42,852 nt of DNA from CAYJBH01 sp964369965 (GCA_964369965.1 CAYJGF010000022.1:1-42852), one strand, 5' to 3'. Shown: positions 32,094 to 41,523, counted from the stretch's first letter. Notes: generated by a model not told the origin, from the sequence alone. Numbers and translations: made by a program.

Positions 32094-33736
32094 CCCCCAA
32101 GCTCCCTATCATAATACCTCAATGAATTACACAGCAGTGCGAAAATCTCGCCCATCTCCTCGCCCATGCTGTCGGAGCTGTCCTGCATTACCGTGATGGT
32201 GTATTTGGGATTATCCGCAGGATAGTAACCGATAAACCACGCAACCGTCTCGTCCACCGGCTCTCCCTCCTCATCTGTGACAACACCGTTCTCGTCGGTC
32301 ATATATCGCCCTGTCTGTGCCGTGCCGGATTTGCCTGCGGCAACTCCCTCTATCGGTGCCGCCTCGTCGGCGGTGCCATCGGTTATGACCGTCTCTAACA
32401 TATACCCAACCTCCTTTGCAACGTCCTGTGAAATAACCTCCCGTATTACAGGGGAATAAAAACTCTCGTCCACCGTGTCGGTAAACTGATTATAAATCCC
32501 TTCTACCATGGTCGGTGATATATATAACCCTTCATTCGCAAAAATATTAAACGCAGCTGTCATCTGTATCGGCGTTGCCATCAACATACCCTGCCCGAAT
32601 GAAAAACTTGCCCTCTCACCGAGGTTTTCAAGCTGTTCGCCGGTCGGGAGCGTCCCTTTTTCGCTAAGTATATAACCGTCCTTTGTGACCCCTACACCGA
32701 GACCTATATCAATGCCGAGGCTCCGCAGCATCTCCGGCTCCATTGCAAGACCTTTCTCGATAAAATATCCGTTGCAAGATACAGCGAGAGCCTGCCTTAA
32801 ATCCACCTCACCGTGTCCATAGTCGGTATAACAGTGATAGGCATGACCATTCACCTCGATTTTCCCATGGCACTCATAAACTTCATCGCTATCATAACCC
32901 TGCTCTAAAAGTTTGGCGGCGATGAACGGCTTTATGACAGAGCCGACATTGAACGCGACACTCGGGCGGTTGATGAATGCGGTGTTGTTATCCTCAATAT
33001 TCTGCACAATGTTATTCGGGGTGAGGCTCGGGGTGCTGACCGACGCTTTTATCCGCCCTGTCTTGCTCTCCATTATAACCACCGCACCACGTGGCAGATA
33101 CTGCGTGGCAATCCCCTCCGCTATACGCTGTATTGTGCTGTCTATGGTGAGGATAACACCCTGCCCACTGCCGTTTTCTTTTAAAAGCTCCGGCTCGCTG
33201 TACATCATAAGCTCACCTAATGCGTCCTTTGAATAGACGATATCCTGCGTCACCCCACTTCCACCGAGCAGTGTGTCGAATGCCTTTTCTATCCCCTGTG
33301 CACCGTTCGCATCGTTGTCGAGATATCCGATGACATTCGGTGCAATCTGGTTGTTTGAATATCGTATCGAGTCATAAAATTCAAACGGGCTGTCCTCCCC
33401 CGCACTGTTCAACTCGATAAGATAGGGAGTGGTTTGGTCGTACAGCTCATATGCCATCATCTGGTCATCACTGTCCAGTCGTCGAAAATACTCGGAATAT
33501 GCCGCCTCACCGCTCACCGCTAAGGCATAAACGGTGGAGTTTAGCGAGGTCATCGGCATTAAATTGCAGTCAAATATATCCCCCCTACCCTTTGAGAGGT
33601 TGACAACCGCCTCACTCTGCTGTGAGGCAAGCTGTCGCAACTCTGCGTTTGAGGAAAGCAAAAAAAGGGATATTGAAACAACGCTGAACGCTATCATCAT
33701 CACTATAATAAATGTTATTAATCGACGCTCACTCAT
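32087..33736 (-). CDS. Class B penicillin-binding protein (transpeptidase)
   Basis: 549 aa. An N-terminal membrane anchor (residues ~7-28), a PBP dimerisation region beginning at the KGRGDIFDCN-like motif, then the transpeptidase domain. Catalytic Ser266 lies in GSVIKPF (SxxK), then SCN in AVSCNGYF, and KSG at Lys469 in GKSGTAQT (Ser instead of the usual Thr of KTG). It crosslinks peptidoglycan. It starts 17 nt after sigG with an extended SD, AGGAGGTGAT, and 9-nt spacing. Linkage to sigma-G suggests a forespore germ-wall or cortex role, though it is distinct from standard SpoVD in lacking PASTA domains. Confidence 0.9.
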   Translation of the reverse strand: MSERRLITFIIVMMIAFSVVSISLFLLSSNAELRQLASQQSEAVVNLSKGRGDIFDCNLMPMTSLNSTVYALAVSGEAAYSEYFRRLDSDDQMMAYELYDQTTPYLIELNSAGEDSPFEFYDSIRYSNNQIAPNVIGYLDNDANGAQGIEKAFDTLLGGSGVTQDIVYSKDALGELMMYSEPELLKENGSGQGVILTIDSTIQRIAEGIATQYLPRGAVVIMESKTGRIKASVSTPSLTPNNIVQNIEDNNTAFINRPSVAFNVGSVIKPFIAAKLLEQGYDSDEVYECHGKIEVNGHAYHCYTDYGHGEVDLRQALAVSCNGYFIEKGLAMEPEMLRSLGIDIGLGVGVTKDGYILSEKGTLPTGEQLENLGERASFSFGQGMLMATPIQMTAAFNIFANEGLYISPTMVEGIYNQFTDTVDESFYSPVIREVISQDVAKEVGYMLETVITDGTADEAAPIEGVAAGKSGTAQTGRYMTDENGVVTDEEGEPVDETVAWFIGYYPADNPKYTITVMQDSSDSMGEEMGEIFALLCNSLRYYDRELGGW

Positions 33737-33753
33737 CTTTTTGCCATCACCTC

Positions 33754-34524
33754 CTATATCTGCGACCTTATATTTTCTATAACATTCTTTTCAAGGCGGC
33801 TGACCTGCGCTTGGGATATGCCAATTTCTTTTGAAACTTCAATCTGCGTTTTGCCGGAGAGGAAGCGAAGTGACATTATCCTTTTTTCGCGTTCATCAAG
33901 ACCGCGTATCGCATCTTTGAACGCGATGGAGGATATCCAACTCTCCTCACTGGAGTTGTCCCTTATCTTATCCATGACCAAAAGCGAGTCGCTCTCGGTG
34001 CCGGAGATAGGCTCATAGATGGATATCGGTTCGGTCATCGCCTCAAGTGCTTTTTGCACCACTCGTTCCTGTACATCCATCTCCTTTGCAATCTCGGCAT
34101 TGGACGGCTCATAAGAACAATTTTGTTGCAATCGCTCCTTAGTTTGCATTGCACGGTAGGCGATATCTTTAAGCGAGCGTGATACCCGTATGCTGTTATT
34201 GTCACGCAAATACCGCTTTATCTCCCCCATTATCATCGGCACGGCATATGTCGAAAAACGCACATTGTGACCGGTGTCGAAATTGTCAATTGCCTTAATC
34301 AAACCGATACACCCTATCTGAAAAAGGTCGTCGGCGTTCTCCTTACTATTGCTAAACCGCCCGATTATACTCAATACCAACTTTAAATTTCCGTTAACCA
34401 GTTCATCCCGTGCCGACTTATCCCCCTCACGATACCGACGCAACAACTCCATTTTTTCTTTCTCTTTTAAAACTTTAAGCTCGTTTGTATTGATACCGCT
34501 GACCTCTACTCGATGAAATCGCAT
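33754..34524 (-). CDS. sigG: RNA polymerase sporulation sigma factor sigma-G
   Basis: 256 aa. The N-terminal VEVSGINTNELKVL is the short conserved motif found in sigma-G before region 2. Region 2 follows (NLKLVLSIIGRFSN, DDLFQIGCIGLIKAIDNFD), then IGEIRRYL-like MGEIKRYLRDNNSIRVSRS, and region 4 (GKTQIEVSKEIGISQAQVSR). Sigma-G directs late forespore genes. Start at ATG 34524 after AAGGA; the ATG at 34542 has no SD. In Bacillus, sigG is linked to spoIIGA-sigE; here it leads an operon with a PBP instead. Sigma-F is the alternative but would lack the N-terminal motif. Confidence 0.9.
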   Translation of the reverse strand: MRFHRVEVSGINTNELKVLKEKEKMELLRRYREGDKSARDELVNGNLKLVLSIIGRFSNSKENADDLFQIGCIGLIKAIDNFDTGHNVRFSTYAVPMIMGEIKRYLRDNNSIRVSRSLKDIAYRAMQTKERLQQNCSYEPSNAEIAKEMDVQERVVQKALEAMTEPISIYEPISGTESDSLLVMDKIRDNSSEESWISSIAFKDAIRGLDEREKRIMSLRFLSGKTQIEVSKEIGISQAQVSRLEKNVIENIRSQI

Positions 34525-34639
34525 ATATTTATTCCTTATCATTTATTGTTGTGTATAAGTATTGACCGAATTTTATTAATTACTCAATTTAAACACAAAG
34601 CATAATTATAACAACTACAACCAAAATACCGCAGTGCCG

Positions 34640-34667
34640 CGGACAATCGCAGAGGGTTGTCCCTACA
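34640..34667 (-). repeat. Small hairpin repeat, copy B
   Basis: Arms GGACAA and TTGTCC around TCGCAGAGGG. See copy A at 31227-31253. Both end in CTACA beyond the right arm. Confidence 0.6.
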
Positions 34668-34719
34668 ACTCTCGCCATAAAGCCGAGAAAATAATTTTTT
34701 GTCAAGATTATTTCTTTAA

Positions 34720-34930
34720 AAAATGTGCTATTCGGCACATTTTACTGGCTGTCGAAAAAGTTCGACAGCCCCGAGAGGGGATGCATCCCCTCCCGGTACC
34801 CTCCCCCACAAATGGCTTTGCGAAGCCATTTGTCGAAGGTCAAATTCGCCGCGCATGTCACCGAATTTGACATTTTAAGGGATTTACAGGTTTTTTGACA
34901 CTCTGAAAAATGTGCTATTCGGCACATTTT
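34720..34930. repeat. Multi-hairpin composite repeat (six hairpins, flanking identical copies)
   Basis: Order: AAAATGTGC/GCACATTTT (34720-34743); GGCTGTCGAA/TTCGACAGCC (34747-34770); palindrome GAGGGGATGCATCCCCTC (34775-34792); ACAAATGGCTT/AAGCCATTTGT (34808-34833); GTCAAATTCG/CGAATTTGAC (34839-34871); and a second exact copy of the first hairpin (34907-34930), followed by ATTTTTTTT. All stems are perfect. Confidence 0.85.
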
Positions 34931-34949
34931 ATTTTTTTTCAAAATATGT

Positions 34950-34955
34950 TATAAT
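34950..34955 (+). promoter_or_regulatory. -10 box for the zinc-ribbon/TPM operon
   Basis: TATAAT, 36 nt before the ATG at 34991. The -35 position has no good match; it falls at the end of the last hairpin and its T tract. Confidence 0.45.
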
Positions 34956-34990
34956 AAACTAAATAAATAACAACGAGAAAGGTTGACTGT

Positions 34991-36097
34991 ATGGCGGAGA
35001 ACACCACCAACTATCAATGTCCGTCCTGTACCGCACCACTTCGATTTGACGGCAAAACACAACTGTTACAGTGCGACCATTGCAACAGTTCTTTTAATGT
35101 TGCCGAAATTGAGGCCATATATAACTCGGATAGTCCGCACGACACCCCTGCAACCGCTCCCGATGTGTGGAGCACCGCAACCCTCAACTCCGACTGGGGC
35201 GAGGAGGGTGCGAACATGCATGTCTACAACTGCACCTCCTGCGGTGCCGAAATTATCTGCGATGCCACCACCGCCGCGACAAGCTGCCACTACTGCGGTA
35301 ATAAGACTATTATCGAGGGGCAGTTTGCAGGAACACTTCGCCCCGACTATGTAATCCCCTTTAAACTCAGCAAGGAGGAGGCGAAAAACGCGCTCAAAAA
35401 CCATTGCAAAGACAAAAAATTTCTCCCGAACGATTTTATTGCCGACACTCACATCGACGAGATAAAAGGTGTGTATGTGCCGTTTTGGCTTTTTGACACA
35501 ACGGTAGCCGCCGACATATCCTTTGATTCAAAAAAATCAAGCAGTCATACTTCCGGCAACTATCGTATTACCGAGACCGCACACTATAAAGTTCGCCGCG
35601 CCGGCACCGTTAGCTTTCACGACATACCGGTAGACGGGTCCACCAAGATGCCGGACGATTATATGGAGTCCATCGAACCGTTTGAATACAGCGACATGGT
35701 GCCTTTCTCCGCCGCCTATATGCCCGGCTTTTTTGCTGATAAATTCGACGTGGACGCAAAGACATGCACACCGCGTGCCGAACAGCGTTCGACAAGTGCC
35801 ACCCTCTCACTTTTCAACAGTAGTGTCGCCGAATACTCCTCCAACAGCATCACCTCAAAAAACGTCAATCTCACGCATGGTGAGGTTCGATACGCCATGG
35901 CTCCGGTCTGGCTGTTGACAACACGTTTTAGAGAAAAAGTTTACCTCTTCGCCATGAACGGACAGACCGGCAAGTTTGTCGGCGACCTCCCCTGTGATAA
36001 AGGCAAACGCGCACGCTTTATATTGACCGTCGGCTCGATAGCGACCGCCGTTGCCTATGTAGGCTTGCTTATAGTCGGACCCTATTTGGTATCTTGA
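34991..36097 (+). CDS. Zinc-ribbon protein with C-terminal membrane helix
   Basis: 368 aa. Four CxxC knuckles in two pairs (CPSC and CDHC, then CTSC and CHYC) make two zinc ribbons in the first ~105 residues. A middle domain follows with PDYVIPFKLSKEEAKNAL and VYVPFWLFD, seen in a family often mislabelled as PriA-like helicase; no helicase motif is present. A hydrophobic tail (residues ~343-366) anchors it in the membrane. SD AAAGG lies 8 nt from the ATG. The next gene starts about 20 nt after its stop. As far as I know this family commonly neighbours TPM-domain genes, and its function is unknown. Confidence 0.8.
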   Translation: MAENTTNYQCPSCTAPLRFDGKTQLLQCDHCNSSFNVAEIEAIYNSDSPHDTPATAPDVWSTATLNSDWGEEGANMHVYNCTSCGAEIICDATTAATSCHYCGNKTIIEGQFAGTLRPDYVIPFKLSKEEAKNALKNHCKDKKFLPNDFIADTHIDEIKGVYVPFWLFDTTVAADISFDSKKSSSHTSGNYRITETAHYKVRRAGTVSFHDIPVDGSTKMPDDYMESIEPFEYSDMVPFSAAYMPGFFADKFDVDAKTCTPRAEQRSTSATLSLFNSSVAEYSSNSITSKNVNLTHGEVRYAMAPVWLLTTRFREKVYLFAMNGQTGKFVGDLPCDKGKRARFILTVGSIATAVAYVGLLIVGPYLVS

Positions 36098-36116
36098 TAT
36101 AATGAAAGGTAAAGCT

Positions 36117-37352
36117 GTGAAGATTACATATAAAATAGTCTGCCCGATATTATTGTTGTTAATTTTATCGTTGTTTACCCTGCCGGTATTTGGCAGTGAT
36201 GTCACTGTGTCATCAAATATATTTGATGATGCCGACATGCTCACCGCCGATCAGGAGGAACTGCTGAACCAAAAATCAATAGAAATTGCAACCGATTTTA
36301 ACGTCTCGGTCGGAATATACACCATTGAAAATATTTATGACGACCACGCCTCCTTTCAAAACGCCTGCAACATGCTGCTTGACTCCGGCAGATGGCAACT
36401 TCATAATCCGGAGGAAATGCTACTTTTGATCTGCGACAAGGAAAATTTCGATTATGAGGTGTTTCGAATTGGGACGGTCTATACCACCGACACGACCTTT
36501 AATGCCCTTGAAGAAGCATCATATACACATCTCGATTCCAACCCGTTTCTGTTCTTCAACATTTTTATGGACGAGACGAGGGAGGATATCGACTATATAC
36601 TCAATGTGCAACAACAGGCTATTGAGGAGTATCATAATATAGACATCGATAATGTCATGGACGTAGCGGGGCTGTTAACCGAGGAGGAGATAGCCGCTTT
36701 AAACGCCAAGGCTGACGCGTTGTCGGCGGAATATGCGGTGGAATTTTATGTCCTGACCGTACCGGATTACAAGCTCATCTCGAACCAAAGTGAAATGTAC
36801 TACGCCACCACCGATTTTTATGAGGACAATGACCTCGGTTACGGCGAGGGTCGGGACGGTATGTTGTTGATGCTCAGCATGGCGGAGCGTGATTATCGAC
36901 TTGTTATCTTCGGCAACGAGGCGCACGAACTATTTAATGAGAGCACGAGGATTGACATTGAAGAATCTTTTCTTGAGTATTTTGCGGACGACGACTGGTA
37001 CGGCGGATTTGACGACTATTACGACATGGTCGAGCATAAGATAAATTTTGGGTGGCTGGATGTCGTAGTTGATTTTTCAATCGTTTTACTTATAAGTGGA
37101 GTGATCGGGTTTGTGATAGCATTTGGCTTAGCAAATGTTCATGTAGCAAAGCTTAAAAGCATAAAAATGGGGGGATCCACCGGAAGCTATATCCAACAGG
37201 GCGGTGTGGAGTTCACCTTACAGGAGGACACCTACACCCACACAACAACCTCCAAAACGAGGATACAAACCTCCTCCGGCGGTGGAGGCGGTGGCGGTGG
37301 GCGCAGCAGTTTTTCCGGCGGCGGTTTCTCCGGAGGTGGCGGTAAGTTTTAA
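36117..37352 (+). CDS. TPM-domain membrane protein with Gly-rich tail
   Basis: 411 aa. A signal peptide (ITYKIVCPILLLLILSLFTL) is followed by two tandem TPM-like domains. The first begins DDADMLTADQEELLNQKS and the second VAGLLTEEEIAALNAKAD; both continue into F.V..YT(I/V) strands. The second keeps the GEGRDGMLLMLSM region; the first is more degenerate. A membrane helix follows (~320-342), then a cytoplasmic tail ending in Gly-rich repeats (GGGGGGGGRSSFSGG). The start is GTG 36117 behind AAAGG; an ATG at 36102 overlaps that SD. TPM proteins in other systems act in photosystem repair or as phosphatases; the role here is unknown. Confidence 0.85.
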   Translation: MKITYKIVCPILLLLILSLFTLPVFGSDVTVSSNIFDDADMLTADQEELLNQKSIEIATDFNVSVGIYTIENIYDDHASFQNACNMLLDSGRWQLHNPEEMLLLICDKENFDYEVFRIGTVYTTDTTFNALEEASYTHLDSNPFLFFNIFMDETREDIDYILNVQQQAIEEYHNIDIDNVMDVAGLLTEEEIAALNAKADALSAEYAVEFYVLTVPDYKLISNQSEMYYATTDFYEDNDLGYGEGRDGMLLMLSMAERDYRLVIFGNEAHELFNESTRIDIEESFLEYFADDDWYGGFDDYYDMVEHKINFGWLDVVVDFSIVLLISGVIGFVIAFGLANVHVAKLKSIKMGGSTGSYIQQGGVEFTLQEDTYTHTTTSKTRIQTSSGGGGGGGGRSSFSGGGFSGGGGKF

Positions 37353-37459
37353 ACAAACCCCAAAAAATTGTAGGAACGATGTGCAAACGCCTGACAAAAC
37401 ACCGTTTCTTCGTCAAAACGGAAAATATATCAAAGTCGCCATAATATCCCCACAAAAGA

Positions 37460-37488
37460 TTGACATTTCAGTGTAAAAGCATTATAAT
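37460..37488 (+). promoter_or_regulatory. Strong promoter of the crp/fnr-like operon
   Basis: TTGACA (37460-37465), 17 nt, TATAAT (37483-37488): full consensus. The leader (~60 nt) has a small CGAAG/CTTCG hairpin. The start near 37495 excludes the ATG at 37489. Confidence 0.9.
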
Positions 37489-37554
37489 ATGTTATGTAGT
37501 TATATCTATAGTCGGCCGAAGTTTCCTTCGAGTCGGCAGTTAGGAATGGACATT

Positions 37555-38232
37555 ATGGGGGCAGATAGACTACCGACCGTCGAGGAGTTTTTCCCTTTTT
37601 GGAACAAACTCAGCGCGGAACATCGTGATGATATTACGACTCACAGTAGAAAACTGACTTTTAATAAAGGCGATATGATACTACCTCACAAGGGGGAGTG
37701 TCTTGGTCTTGTACTTATACAATCCGGCAAATTCAGAGCATATATTCTCTCGGAAAATGGGCGTGAGGTTACCATGTATCGCCTTTATGATCGTGATATA
37801 TGCCTGTTTGCCGCTGCAAGTGTGCTCAAAAACATCCAGTTTGACATTTACATTGAGGCGGAGGAACCGAGTACCTGTTTACTCATTCCTATCGACCTCT
37901 TTGCTCGGCTTTCGGTGCAATCCATCGATATGTCAAACTATACAAATCGACTTATGGCCTCGCGTTTCACCGAGGTTATGTGGACACTTGAAAATATCCT
38001 GTTTAAAAGTATGGATAGCCGGCTTGCAAACGTTCTTTTGCAACACTCACAGGGTCGCGAGGATGAACTGTTGGTTGTCACACATGAAATACTTGCTCGG
38101 GATGTAGGCACGGCGCGTGAGGTTGTTACAAGGTTACTTAAATATTTTAATAATGAGGGCATTATCGAGATGACTCGCGGACATGTGAAAATTATCGACC
38201 GGTCACGCCTCGACGATATTTCAATGGTTTAA
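37555..38232 (+). CDS. Crp/Fnr-family transcriptional regulator
   Basis: About 225 aa. A cyclic-nucleotide-binding-like beta barrel (LVLIQSGKFRAYILSENGRE) is followed by a C-terminal HTH (THEILARDVGTAREVVTRLL). No N-terminal Fe-S cysteine cluster of the FNR type is visible. I place the start at ATG 37555, 9 nt from AGGA (an ATG at 37546 touches the SD). It is followed after 11 nt by the phospholipase-like gene and may regulate the downstream operon. The effector is unknown. Confidence 0.9.
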   Translation: MGADRLPTVEEFFPFWNKLSAEHRDDITTHSRKLTFNKGDMILPHKGECLGLVLIQSGKFRAYILSENGREVTMYRLYDRDICLFAAASVLKNIQFDIYIEAEEPSTCLLIPIDLFARLSVQSIDMSNYTNRLMASRFTEVMWTLENILFKSMDSRLANVLLQHSQGREDELLVVTHEILARDVGTAREVVTRLLKYFNNEGIIEMTRGHVKIIDRSRLDDISMV

Positions 38233-38243
38233 AAGGAGGTTTA

Positions 38244-39008
38244 ATGCCGGCAGTTGTAGCACATTTTCATTTCGGTCAAAGGGTACTCCCCTATCTTGAC
38301 CATAAAATCAGGTCTGTAATAAAAAGCAATGTTCAACTTTTTGGGCTTGGATTGCAGGGACCCGATCTTCTTTTTCACTCCAATGTTTTTAAACCGGACG
38401 ATACGGCTTTGCTCGGATATAAAATACATCAAAACAGTGCGTCGGATTTTTTCGGCGCACTGCTATCGAGCGATTGTTTAAATTATTCTAAAGCAGTTGC
38501 ATATGTCTTGGGTGCATGTTGTCACTATTACCTCGATGTCGTCTGTCACCCTTATATAGAACAAGCGAATGACGGCAGTTACAGACATCACAACAATCTC
38601 GAATCCGACCTTGACCTTGCAATTATACGACGTAATGGCATGAATAAAAATCGCAACATCTATCTTCCGCGTGCGGTAGACTATAACACGGTGGCATCGG
38701 TGTATAATTTGAGTGGAAAAAACATTAAGACATGTCTTGATAACTTCCATCTCAACACCCGTCTTTTAAGCAACCCAGAGCTTGTAAAATTTGTGGAAAG
38801 CAAGATAGGCAAATCCGGCAAATGGTCTGCCTTTTCCATGAAAAAAGAACTTTTGTACCCTCATGAAACAGCAGATTTATTAAGCCTCTTAGACAAAGCG
38901 ATCCAGCCGACGGCAAAGAAGTTAGAGGGGCTATATCAAATTATTTTGGAAAAAGAGCCCCTACCAGAAGGCTATGAGATGAATTTTAACGGCGAAAGTG
39001 TGTTGTAA
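38244..39008 (+). CDS. Zinc-dependent phospholipase C-like protein
   Basis: 254 aa. Histidine/aspartate pattern of the zinc PLC family: VVAHFHFG at the N-terminus, GLQGPDLLFH, then LGACCHYYLDVVCHPYIE and HHNNLESDLD. No signal peptide is visible, so it is probably intracellular, unlike secreted PLC. SD AAAAGGAGG before the ATG. It lies in a run with the Crp regulator and the MFS gene. The substrate is unknown. Confidence 0.85.
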   Translation: MPAVVAHFHFGQRVLPYLDHKIRSVIKSNVQLFGLGLQGPDLLFHSNVFKPDDTALLGYKIHQNSASDFFGALLSSDCLNYSKAVAYVLGACCHYYLDVVCHPYIEQANDGSYRHHNNLESDLDLAIIRRNGMNKNRNIYLPRAVDYNTVASVYNLSGKNIKTCLDNFHLNTRLLSNPELVKFVESKIGKSGKWSAFSMKKELLYPHETADLLSLLDKAIQPTAKKLEGLYQIILEKEPLPEGYEMNFNGESVL

Positions 39009-39022
39009 TCGGAGTCATAAAG

Positions 39023-40303
39023 ATGAAAGCTGATAATAAATTTACAAAACAAGAAAAAAGCTGGATAATGTACGACTGGGCCAACTCTTCCTTTGCGACA
39101 ATAATGTTGGCGGCGATATTCCCTGTTTATTTCACCGGTTTGGTGGCGGGCGGAATGGGCGACATGTGGATAGGTGTCGGTGGGTCAATTGCTACAGCAT
39201 CGTCGGCGATATTAGCACCTATACTCGGTGCGGTCGGTGACTACATCGGCATGAAAAAAAAACTTTTTGCATTTTTCCTATTTTTAGGTGTCATCACCAC
39301 CGCACTGTGTGCATTTTTTGACGGGTGGGAGATTTTATTGATAGGATATATACTGTCAAACATAGGTTTTAGCGGTTCATTGATGCTAAACGACAGCATG
39401 TTGCCGGAGATAACCTCCCCCGAGCGCATGAACCATGTATCTGCCTGGGCATATTCGATGGGGTACATCGGCGGCAGCACCATACCTTTTATTATTTCAA
39501 TTGCATTGATAACATTCGGTGAGAGTATCGGTATTGATGCAATGACTGCGACCAAGATATCATTTATGCTCTGTGCCGTATGGTGGGCAGTATTCTCCAT
39601 CCCGATTTTGAGGGACTATAAACAGGAGTTTGGACGAGCCGTGCCCAAATCGGGGCATATTAAGGAGGTTTTCACCTCACTTTGGGAATGTATAACCGAC
39701 ATAGCAAAAAATAAAGGGGTTGCTCTCTTTTTGATTGCCTACTTTTTTTATATCGATGGTGTAGGCACGGTCATTAAGATGTCCACGGCATACGGTGCCT
39801 CACTCGGTCTTGATTCGGTCGGGATGATCCTTGCTTTGTTGGTAACCCAGTTGGTGGCGTTCCCCTTCGCAATACTTTTCAGCAAAATTGCAGGTAAAAT
39901 AGGCACGCTTAACGGTATTATAATCACGGCGGTTATCTATGCAATTATATGCATACTCGGTTTTTATATGGGCTTTGGTGTGGAGCAGGACTTTTTAACC
40001 AATGATGAGGCGTTAATTATTTTCTGGATACTCGCAGTGCTTGTCGGACTTGCACAGGGTGGCATTCAGGCGATGTCAAGAGCATATTTCGGCATGATAA
40101 TCCCTAAGGAAAAAGCCACCGAATATTTTGGATTTTATGACATTTTCGGTCGCTTTGCGGCAATACTTGGTCCTGCACTATACGCCATAATAAGAGGCTC
40201 TACCGGTCGTAGCTCTGTTGCAATACTCTCATTAATACTGTTTTTCATCATGGGCATAACCCTGCTGCTTATAGCAAAAAAAGTTTCACCAAAACAGATG
40301 TAA
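39023..40303 (+). CDS. Atg22-like MFS transporter
   Basis: 426 aa with about 12 membrane helices. The N-terminus EKSWIMYDWANSSFATIM is typical of the Atg22-like UMF1 branch of the major facilitator superfamily, as are AWAYSMGYIGGS and GGIQAMSRAYFG. Relatives export amino acids or sugars. Its ATG is 14 nt after the phospholipase gene, SD GGAG. No clear terminator follows. Confidence 0.9.
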   Translation: MKADNKFTKQEKSWIMYDWANSSFATIMLAAIFPVYFTGLVAGGMGDMWIGVGGSIATASSAILAPILGAVGDYIGMKKKLFAFFLFLGVITTALCAFFDGWEILLIGYILSNIGFSGSLMLNDSMLPEITSPERMNHVSAWAYSMGYIGGSTIPFIISIALITFGESIGIDAMTATKISFMLCAVWWAVFSIPILRDYKQEFGRAVPKSGHIKEVFTSLWECITDIAKNKGVALFLIAYFFYIDGVGTVIKMSTAYGASLGLDSVGMILALLVTQLVAFPFAILFSKIAGKIGTLNGIIITAVIYAIICILGFYMGFGVEQDFLTNDEALIIFWILAVLVGLAQGGIQAMSRAYFGMIIPKEKATEYFGFYDIFGRFAAILGPALYAIIRGSTGRSSVAILSLILFFIMGITLLLIAKKVSPKQM

Positions 40304-40317
40304 TACAGCACTACATC

Positions 40318-40345
40318 TTGACAAATTAAAAAGAATCATTATAAT
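40318..40345 (+). promoter_or_regulatory. Promoter of tRNA-Ala
   Basis: TTGACA (40318-40323), 16-nt spacer, TATAAT (40340-40345), starting ~75 nt upstream of the tRNA. Confidence 0.7.
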
Positions 40346-40426
40346 AATAAAAGGACATTAATATTGCCTCGTCAAAATAATCATCTGCATTGATTGGCTA
40401 AGAATTTCGGCGGAGCAATAATTTAA

Positions 40427-40502
<76 letters not shown>

Positions 40503-41523
40503 AAACACCCTTAGACGAACCCTCGATATCATCAATATCACTTTCATCTAAGGTAACATCATAATGGCTCTGTTGCATAGCATTTAGCAACAGGGTCATT
40601 TTGTTTTTCTGTAGCCCATATTCGCCAAATTCATCGTCATCATCGTATAAATATATACGATTAACAAACAGGTCAATTACAGATTGCCTGTATTAAATGT
40701 CATTTATATTTCCGTTTTTAAAGCTATCCATAAAAAACATAACTTGTGGCACAGTTATTGTCGGGTACATAACTTCGAGTTTGAAAATCCTGTTTTGTAG
40801 GTGTTGTTCTTCCGCTTGCCTTTTGGCGATTTGTGGGTTAATAATATCTATTGGTGTACCTTGTTCTATCGCTGCTACTAAATTATCTATCGCTTTTTTA
40901 TTCGCTTTCAGTTGTTTTTTTAATGTGTTTGCTTCACCGGTGTCCATTTGTTTTTCAAAATATTTAACAGTGTTTTCGGCAATGATTCTGATGTTCTCGG
41001 GAGTTAAAATTTCCTTTACCTTTTTAACAACAGCAAATTCAATAGTATCTTTACGTATTCTTTTTTTCGCACACTTTCTTTTTTTTGCATTATTACAAGC
41101 GTAGTATTGATAGAATTTTTTTGTGTGGGAAGTGCCGCTGACACCTGTCATAAGCGCTTTGCAATGTCCGCAAAACATTTTATCTGTTAGCAGGTACATA
41201 TCGCCTATCGCTTTTGAACGCGCAGGTGCTTTTTTGTTTTTTTCTAATGTTATTTTTGCGTTATTAAATGTTTCCTCGTCAATAATTGGCTCAATATTCG
41301 TGTTAATTACTTCACCTTTATATTTGTATTTTCCTAAATATTTTTCGTTTGACAGAATATGTCGAATGCTGTTTTTGTTAAAAGCATTTCCACGTGATGT
41401 TTTTACATTCAGCGCGTTCAGTTCACGTATAATTTCTGCCATAGTGCTGCCGTTATTATACATTTTAAAAATCATTTGCACGACAGGTGCTGTTTCTGGT
41501 GCCGTTGGTAGTTCCGATAGAGT
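40503..41523 (-). pseudogene. Large serine recombinase remnant (no catalytic domain, internal stop)
   Basis: Reads on the minus strand from about 41523: ETAPVVQMIFKMYNNGSTMA starts the Recombinase domain, then a zinc-ribbon (KMFCGHCKALMTG and YYACNNAKKRKC), and a long coiled coil. The N-terminal resolvase catalytic domain is absent upstream: a TGA lies at 41566-41568 and there is no catalytic motif. In frame after the TAA at 40693-40695 the sequence continues YRQSVIDLFVNRIYLYDDD, the usual C-terminal end of TnpX-like recombinases. So the gene is broken by a nonsense codon and by truncation. It once belonged to an integrated element abutting tRNA-Ala. Confidence 0.85.

Larger units (their letters stand above)
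34525..34990. other. Gene-free, hairpin-rich intergenic region
   Basis: Between divergent sigG and the zinc-ribbon gene. It holds repeat copy B (34640-34667), an array of six hairpins (34720-34930) and a -10 box for the rightward gene (34950-34955). Short ORFs here follow the hairpins and have no SD, so I do not call them. Confidence 0.7.

Noticed and set aside
34742..34942. 66-codon minus-strand ORF in the hairpin array
   Set aside because: It follows the palindromes, has no SD and no hydrophobic or domain pattern; better explained as repeat sequence.
37370..37400. TTGTAGGAACGATGTG resembles the start of the small hairpin repeat
   Set aside because: Only about 8 bp match and no hairpin is formed.
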